Origin: Paractinoplanes ovalisporus
GTDB taxonomy: Bacteria > Actinomycetota > Actinomycetes > Mycobacteriales > Micromonosporaceae
Assembly (NCBI RefSeq): GCF_016834655.1
Contig: NZ_JAENHP010000003.1
Coordinates: forward strand, 434,001 to 498,000
Length of the DNA stretch: 64,000 nucleotides
Direction of reading: 5' to 3'
Shown here: positions 59,518 to 64,000 of the stretch, one piece after another
Layout of the letters: each line of letters starts with the position of its first letter
How positions within the stretch are numbered: the first letter of the stretch is position 1
Program-made: the position numbers and the translations under genes
Notes under the pieces: model-generated
Told to the model about the DNA's origin: nothing
The model's database searches: none
The model's input: only the letters and a program-made list of their open reading frames with translations

Positions 59518-60849
59518 GTGACAGCCATGGCGACCACGATGCTCTCGACGGCCCGCCCCGGTCCGGGCCTCGACACTCCTGCTCGCGGCTTGAGGCCGTT
59601 GCTGGCCCCGCGGTCGGTGGCGGTGACGGGAGCGATGCGGCGGCTGGGCAACGCCGGCCACGAGCTGGTGCGGGCGTTGCGTGACTACCGGTTCCGCGGG
59701 CGGTTGTACCCGGTGCACGACTCGGGCCGCCCGGTCTGCGGCGTTCCCGGCTACCGCACGATCGCGGACCTTCCCGCACCCGCCGACCTGCTTGTCGTCG
59801 CGGCCGGCGGTGACGACGCGGTGCGGGCGATCCGGGCGGCCGGGCGCCGGGGCGTCGGGGGTGCTGTGGTGCTGTCCGGCGCGGGCCGGGAGGTGGTCAT
59901 GGCCGCGCGGCAATCCGGCGTCTACCTGATCGGTCCCGGCAGCATCGGACTGCTCAACACCGATCCGCAGGTGCGGCTCAACGCCACCCTGGCCCGCACT
60001 CGGCCGTCGCGCGGCGGTCTGGCTCTGGCCTCGCAGTCGGGCGCGGTCGGGGTGGCGCTGCTCGAGCACGTCTCCCGCAACGGCTGCGGCGTGGCCAGCT
60101 TCGTCTCGGCCGGAGAGGGCCGGGACCTCGACTTCCCCGGTCTGGCCGACTACTGGCGCCACGACCCGCGGACCCGCGCCGTGGCGCTGTTCCCCGACCG
60201 GCCCGACGATCTCGGACAGTTCGCGGAGCAGGCCCGTGCGCTGTCGCTGCACACGCCGATCCTCATGGTCGGCGGCGGAAGCGCGGACTCGGTCGTCGCC
60301 GGCGCGCGCCTGGCCGACGCGGGCGTCATCCTCACGACCGGTCTGGACGAGATGGTCGACGCCGCCCGGATTCTGGTCGGCCGTCCCCTGCCGGCTGGAA
60401 ACCGCCTGGCCGTGGTCGGCAACGCCGGCGCCCTGATGACCATCGCCGTGGAGACCGCCCGGGCCTACGGGCTGACGGAACCGCCGGGCGCCGGGCCGGC
60501 TCCGGTGGATCTCGGCCCGCAAGCCGGACCGGCCGCGATCGCGGAGGCCGTCGACGCCGTGGCCGGGAACAGTGAGGTGGACATCGTTCTGGCGGTCGTC
60601 GTGGGTACCCACACCAACTGTCCCACTGCGATCATGAATGCTCTCGCCGATGTGCTGGACCAGCGGCCCGACCTGACCGCCGCCGTCGTGCTCGCCGGCA
60701 GCGCCGATGACATCCACCGGACGGGCATCCGCGAGATTCCCGTCTACCGGCAGCAGGACCGGGCCGTCCGGGCGCTCGCGCACGCGCACCGCTACGCGGT
60801 CTGGCGCCGCGGCCCGGGACATGTCCGATCGCGGCGCCGGCGGGGCTGA
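59518..60849 (+). CDS. CoA-binding/acyl-CoA synthetase alpha-like protein without ATP-grasp domain
   Basis: A 443-residue protein. The N-terminal Rossmann CoA-binding domain reads LLAPRSVAVTGAMRRLGNAG and GVPGYRTIADLPAPADLLVV, followed by a succinyl-CoA-ligase-like flavodoxin domain (GGLALASQSGAVGVALLEHV SRNGCGVASFVSAGEGRD) and a further ligase_CoA segment (NRLAVVGNAGALMTIAVETA). In ADP-forming acyl-CoA synthetases the histidine after these domains is phosphorylated; the ATP-grasp domain that completes the reaction is absent here and not found nearby. It may act with a partner elsewhere or only bind CoA. GTG 59518 follows GGAGAAGCC; ATG 59527 is possible. Confidence 0.8.
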   Translation: MTAMATTMLSTARPGPGLDTPARGLRPLLAPRSVAVTGAMRRLGNAGHELVRALRDYRFRGRLYPVHDSGRPVCGVPGYRTIADLPAPADLLVVAAGGDDAVRAIRAAGRRGVGGAVVLSGAGREVVMAARQSGVYLIGPGSIGLLNTDPQVRLNATLARTRPSRGGLALASQSGAVGVALLEHVSRNGCGVASFVSAGEGRDLDFPGLADYWRHDPRTRAVALFPDRPDDLGQFAEQARALSLHTPILMVGGGSADSVVAGARLADAGVILTTGLDEMVDAARILVGRPLPAGNRLAVVGNAGALMTIAVETARAYGLTEPPGAGPAPVDLGPQAGPAAIAEAVDAVAGNSEVDIVLAVVVGTHTNCPTAIMNALADVLDQRPDLTAAVVLAGSADDIHRTGIREIPVYRQQDRAVRALAHAHRYAVWRRGPGHVRSRRRRG

Positions 60850-60922
60850 TGACCCTGACACCGGGCCCCGGGCGGCGGAAGCCTGGGACCGGGGATCCCG
60901 ATGACGGCCGGCGGGAGGCGTG

Positions 60923-61537
60923 ATGGAGCGTTCAGCGACTCCGATGCCGTACGTGGTGGGACTCGCCTGCTCCGCCGGCGGGTTCGACGCGCTGACCCGA
61001 ATCGTGTCCGATCTGCCGGCGGGCTTTCCGGCCACCGTCATCGTGCTGCGGCATCAGCGCCCCCACCCGGGCGGCGATCTGCTGCTTCCGCTGCTGTCGC
61101 GTCGCAGCGCCCTGCCCTGCGCGGTCGCCCACGACAACCGGCCGGTGGTCCCGGGCACTGTGATCATCGCGCCGCGCGGACAACACACCCTGATAACCCC
61201 GGACCGGCACATCATCCTCATCGAGTCCGGCGACCGTCCACCGTACCGGCCGTCGGCCGATCTGCTGTTTGTGAGCATGGCCCTCGCCGCCGGGCCCCGG
61301 GCGGTCGCCGTCGTGCTCTCCGGTTACGGCAACGACGGCGCGACCGGCGCCACCGCGGTCCACCGCCTCGGCGGCCGCGTCATCGTCAGCGACCAGACCA
61401 GCTCCAAGGTCTTTGTGATGCCGGCCGCGACGCTGGCCCGGGATGACATCGTGGACTGCGTCGTCCCGGTCGAGTCGATCGCGCCGACGCTGGTGGCAAT
61501 GGTTGAGGGTCCTCAGCCCCGCACCGGCGTGGCTTGA
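60923..61537 (+). CDS. Stand-alone CheB-type methylesterase domain protein
   Basis: A 204-residue protein matching only the catalytic domain of CheB. The triad is in place: Ser17 in GLACSAGGFDAL, His44 in VIVLRHQRPHPGG and Asp138 in LSGYGNDGATGATAV. The segment RPSADLLFVSMA is also typical. It lacks the receiver domain of chemotaxis CheB, and no CheR, receptor or flagellar gene is nearby, so a non-chemotactic role is likely; similar single domains occur near CheR-PAS or stress proteins in other bacteria. ATG 60923 has GGGAGG 4 nt upstream; GTG 60920 is nearly equivalent. Confidence 0.84.
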   Translation: MERSATPMPYVVGLACSAGGFDALTRIVSDLPAGFPATVIVLRHQRPHPGGDLLLPLLSRRSALPCAVAHDNRPVVPGTVIIAPRGQHTLITPDRHIILIESGDRPPYRPSADLLFVSMALAAGPRAVAVVLSGYGNDGATGATAVHRLGGRVIVSDQTSSKVFVMPAATLARDDIVDCVVPVESIAPTLVAMVEGPQPRTGVA

Positions 61538-61552
61538 GCCCTCACCGTTCTC

Positions 61553-61568
61553 GGGCCGGTCGGCCCTG
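61553..61568. promoter_or_regulatory. Weak DosR-like site downstream of cheB-like gene
   Basis: GGGCCGGTCGGCCCTG keeps the palindrome but is about 267 nt from the next start at 61828, so its role is unclear. Confidence 0.3.
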
Positions 61569-61827
61569 GCCCCGGCAAGCGTCACGCGTGACGATGAAGG
61601 GGAGTTCGCCGGCACATTGGGTGACAATCCAGGGTGGTGGAGACGAGCCCACCATGGACCCGAGGAGGGCCCGGCCGGCGGACTCAGCGGCCGCGATGCG
61701 GCTCCGTCGTTGTCTCTCGCACTGCCTTGTCCGCATCGTGGTCGCGTCCGCCCCGGCCGGACGCCGGCGGTGCTTCCGCGCACCCGCTGAGCCCGGTATT
61801 GGTGGACACACCAGAGGGGTTCGCGCC

Positions 61828-62526
61828 ATGACACCGCTCGAACGGGCCGCCGAAGCCGCCCGGCACGCGCCGTCCATCTTCAACACCCAGCCCTGGCTCT
61901 GGCGGGTGGACGCCACGGCCATGGAACTGTACGACGACCCGCGTCGCCGGGTGACCGGCGTCGACCGGGACAGCCGCCTGATGTTGCTCAGCTGCGGCGC
62001 GGCTTTGCACCACGCCCGTGTCTGGCTGAGCGGGAACGGCTGGCCGGCGTCGGTCGAACGGCGGCCCGACCCCGACCGGCCCGGCCTTCTGGCCCGGTTG
62101 ACGCTGGGCGAACCGGCGCTCCCGGATTCTGAGGCCGCGCGCATGGCCCGCGTCATCCCGTACCGGCACACCGACCGGCGCCCGTTCGGCGATCGGATGG
62201 TCAGCGACACCGAGATGACCAGACTGCGGCGGCTCGTCGAGGCGGAAGGCGCGTATCTGCACACCGTACGGCGTGATCAGGTTGCCGCTCTCGCGTTCGC
62301 CACCGGCGCCGCGGCCCGAGCCGAGCTGAACAATCCGGACTACCGCTCGGAGCTACGTATCTGGACTCACCGGCCCGGTTCCCAGGGTGACGGCATCACT
62401 TCCGCGACGGCGGTCGGGCCGGGCCCGCGGACAGTCCCGATCCGCGACTTCTACCCGGCCGGCCCCGATCCCGCTCCGCCGTCGCCCCGCCGTGAGCTGC
62501 GCGACATCGTCACCGTCGTGACCTGA
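61828..62526 (+). CDS. C-terminally truncated Acg-family protein
   Basis: A 232-residue Acg-family protein: AARHAPSIFNTQPWLWRVDA, DRDSRLMLLSCGAALHHARV, VIPYRHTDRRPFGDRMVSDT and YRSELRIWTHRPGSQGDGIT. It then departs from the family after VPIRDFYPAGPDPAPPSPRR and stops. Other members here have 313-331 residues and continue for about 100 residues with the AGQALQ-LLLTAT segment that completes the second nitroreductase-like half; that part is missing. ATG 61828 follows AGAGGGG. It may be a decaying gene or a shortened protein still able to bind FMN poorly. Confidence 0.7.
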   Translation: MTPLERAAEAARHAPSIFNTQPWLWRVDATAMELYDDPRRRVTGVDRDSRLMLLSCGAALHHARVWLSGNGWPASVERRPDPDRPGLLARLTLGEPALPDSEAARMARVIPYRHTDRRPFGDRMVSDTEMTRLRRLVEAEGAYLHTVRRDQVAALAFATGAAARAELNNPDYRSELRIWTHRPGSQGDGITSATAVGPGPRTVPIRDFYPAGPDPAPPSPRRELRDIVTVVT

Positions 62527-62537
62527 CGCCGTCGCAG

Positions 62538-62553
62538 CGGACTTCCGGCCCGG
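62538..62553. promoter_or_regulatory. DosR-like box upstream of the last USP gene
   Basis: CGGACTTCCGGCCCGG, centred 82 nt before the ATG at 62628. It begins 12 nt after the stop of the truncated Acg gene. Confidence 0.5.
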
Positions 62554-62627
62554 CCACAGAGGTCGTGCCGCCCTGTCGTGCCGCCGTGCCCGGGCCCGAC
62601 GATGGGCGGACGAGGAGGGGGACGGCG

Positions 62628-63497
62628 ATGGTGAACAGGCAGATAGTCGTCGGCACCGACGGGGCGGGCACGAGCGCCGCCGCGGTCGACTGGTCCGCCC
62701 ACGAGGCACAGCGCCGTCGAGTGCCCCTGCGGATCGTGCATGCTTTCCACCCGCAATGGGGTGACCTTCCGTCCGGCGCGACGGCCGGATCGGACGATGC
62801 GGGCCGCCAGATCGCCGAAGTAGTCGCCGCGAACGCGTTCGACCGGGCCCGCGAGGTCGCACCGGACATCTCCATCGAGACCGACACCGTGACCGGGCCG
62901 GCCGTGCCGCGCCTGCTCGAGGTCTCCCGGGGCGCGGAGCTGCTGGTGGTCGGCAACCGCGGCCGCGGCGGATTCGCCGGCCTGCTCCTCGGTTCGGTGA
63001 GCCGGCGTGTCGCCACCCAGGCGCTGTGCCCGGTTGTCGTCGTCCGGGGTCGCCGTACTGCCGCCGGCGGCCCGATCGTGGCCGGGGTGGACCACTCCCC
63101 CGACGCCGACCTGGTCCTGCAGCCGGCGTTCGCGGCCGCGAGTGACCAGGGCTGTCCGATCGTCGTCGTCCGCGCCTACGAACCGATGATCCCGCTGTCG
63201 CTGTCACCCGCGGTTCCCCGCCGCGTGGACATTCCGGCGCAGGACGACGCCGAGCGCTCGCGACTGGAGGCACGGCTCGCGCCCTGGCGGGCGAAATACC
63301 CGGAGCTCTCCGTCCGGGAGGTCATCAGTCACGAAAGCGCCGCGGCCGCGCTTGTGCAGGCCTCCCGGGACGCACGCCTGGTCGTCATCGGCAGCCACGG
63401 CCACGGCCTGATCACCGGCGGTCTGATCGGGTCAACCGGGCTCCAGCTGCTGCATCACGCCGCCTGCCCCGTCCAGATTGCCCGCCGGCCGGGCTGA
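62628..63497 (+). CDS. Tandem universal stress protein
   Basis: A 289-residue two-domain USP close to those at 8802 and 26347. Domain 1 begins QIVVGTDGAGTSAAAVDWSA and has GNRGRGGFAGLLLGSVSRRV. Domain 2 begins PIVAGVDHSPDADLVLQPAF and has GSHGHGLITGGLIGSTGLQLL. It shares the subfamily phrase HESAAAALVQAS. Both ATP loops are complete. ATG 62628 is preceded by GAGGAGGGGGACGGCG; upstream in-frame codons are unsupported. The next gene starts 13 nt after its stop. Confidence 0.88.
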   Translation: MVNRQIVVGTDGAGTSAAAVDWSAHEAQRRRVPLRIVHAFHPQWGDLPSGATAGSDDAGRQIAEVVAANAFDRAREVAPDISIETDTVTGPAVPRLLEVSRGAELLVVGNRGRGGFAGLLLGSVSRRVATQALCPVVVVRGRRTAAGGPIVAGVDHSPDADLVLQPAFAAASDQGCPIVVVRAYEPMIPLSLSPAVPRRVDIPAQDDAERSRLEARLAPWRAKYPELSVREVISHESAAAALVQASRDARLVVIGSHGHGLITGGLIGSTGLQLLHHAACPVQIARRPG

Positions 63498-63510
63498 CCG
63501 GAGGTGTGCC

Positions 63511-64000
63511 ATGCACAACGGCGCGGTCATCCGAAAGGACGACGAGACCCGGGCCCGGGCCAACCTGACCAACCACGTCTGGACACGGCACGACTTCACC
63601 TGGGACCAGGCCCGCTCCTGGTTCAGCGGCCGGCCCGGTGATGGACTGAACATCGGGTACGAGACGGTGGACCGGCATGCACGGTCGAGCCGCCGTGACC
63701 GTGTGGCGCTCCGGTTCACCGGGTCACGCGCCGGGCCGCTCAAAGTCACCTACACCGAGCTGGCCCGGGCCACCAGCCAGTTCGCGAACCTGCTGGAAAG
63801 GTGCGGGGTGCGGCGCGGTGAACGCGTCTTCGTTCTGCTCGACGCGGTTCCGCAGGCGTATGTGGCCGGGCTGGCCGTCCTGCGTTTCGGGGCCGTCCTG
63901 ACCACCCTGCCGATGACAGGCTCTCAGGGCACGGTGTCCGGCGTCGTCCATCCCCACGAGGCGGTCGTCGGTCACCTGGCCTCCGCGGTGTACGCCCTGG
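63511..64000 (+). CDS. Acyl-CoA synthetase (acetate--CoA ligase type) with an internal deletion, 3' end outside window
   Basis: The reading frame from ATG 63511 begins like an acetate-CoA ligase: HVWTRHDFTWDQARSWFSGR, LNIGYETVDRHARSSRRDRV, VTYTELARATSQFANLLERC and VFVLLDAVPQAYVAGLAVLR FGAV. At that point normal enzymes continue for more than 100 residues before the P-loop (YTSGTTGxPKG) and VVHPHEAV. Here FGAVLTTLPMTGSQGTVSG is followed at once by VVHPHEAVVGHLASAVYAL. The P-loop is missing or ruined: the lysine of PKG is replaced (TVSG). An in-frame deletion is the simplest reading. The gene starts 13 nt after the USP stop with GGAGGTGTGCC before the ATG. Confidence 0.7.
   Translation, partial: MHNGAVIRKDDETRARANLTNHVWTRHDFTWDQARSWFSGRPGDGLNIGYETVDRHARSSRRDRVALRFTGSRAGPLKVTYTELARATSQFANLLERCGVRRGERVFVLLDAVPQAYVAGLAVLRFGAVLTTLPMTGSQGTVSGVVHPHEAVVGHLASAVYAL

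Noticed and set aside
61538..61827. A small gene in the gap before the truncated Acg gene
   Set aside because: Several frames are open but none has a ribosome-binding site with a recognisable or compositionally convincing product.

Overview
The window is very GC-rich, densely coding DNA from an actinobacterium. GerW- and GerMN-type spore-germination proteins alongside many mycobacterial-type dormancy genes suggest a sporulating actinomycete, perhaps Actinoplanes or another Micromonosporaceae member, rather than Mycobacterium. The genus is an inference. I saw no rRNA, tRNA, CRISPR array, insertion sequence or phage gene.

Almost the whole window reads as one hypoxia/dormancy island of the DosR (DevR) type. 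It carries a full-length DevR response regulator (38137-38790, minus) with the known phosphorylation and DNA-contact residues, and a DevS/DosT-like two-GAF haem kinase (56652-58373). It also carries relatives of many known Mycobacterium tuberculosis DosR-regulon genes: about ten universal stress proteins (USP), an Hsp20, four Acg-type nitroreductases, a Ddn-like F420-dependent reductase, DUF1876 and DUF1918 proteins, a CtpF-like P-type ATPase, an Rv2625c-like site-2 protease, two wax ester synthase/diacylglycerol acyltransferases, NarGHJI plus NarK, and a ribosome-hibernation-type protein. A 15-16 bp imperfect palindrome close to GGGACYTTCGGCCCT recurs about 25 times, mostly in short intergenic gaps 40-85 bp before a start codon. 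It matches the family of DosR boxes and ties the island together.

Layout. 1-3.6 kb: sulfide:quinone-reductase-like flavoprotein, DUF1876, a truncated APH/kinase, class I aldolase and a flavodoxin-USP chimera. 3.6-6.8 kb: ABC exporter with two ATPases. 6.9-11.9 kb: Hsp20, USPs, Ddn- and Acg-like reductases and a sugar-type ABC ATPase. 12-19 kb: site-2 protease and a neutral-lipid module (small helical protein, XRE regulator, patatin, hydrolase, WS/DGAT, acyl-CoA ligase). 19.2-22.4 kb: unknown protein and a deacetylase/glycosyltransferase. 22.5-28.3 kb: second ABC exporter and three USPs. 28.3-33.2 kb: Acg, AdhE, GerMN protein. 33.2-38.8 kb: alcohol dehydrogenase remnant, CtpF-like pump, an OmpR/kinase pair and DevR. 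39-48.6 kb: DUF1918, acyltransferase, split-barrel oxidoreductase, carboxylate-amine ligase, second WS/DGAT, SPFH protein, GerW, USPs and HPF. 48.7-58.4 kb: nar operon, narK and devS. 58.4-64 kb: Acg proteins, CoA-binding protein, CheB-like esterase, USP and an acyl-CoA synthetase cut by the window end.

Taken together the genes suggest survival without oxygen. Nitrate respiration and AdhE would dispose of electrons, acyltransferases would store carbon as neutral lipid, HPF/DUF1876 would quiet ribosomes, and Hsp20/USPs would protect the cell. A second theme is gene decay. At least five genes look truncated, fused or internally deleted, including the kinase half at 1.4 kb, the chimera at 3.1 kb, the ADH remnant at 33.3 kb, the short Acg at 61.8 kb and the acyl-CoA synthetase at 63.5 kb. 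Several of these sit directly beside intact box sequences.
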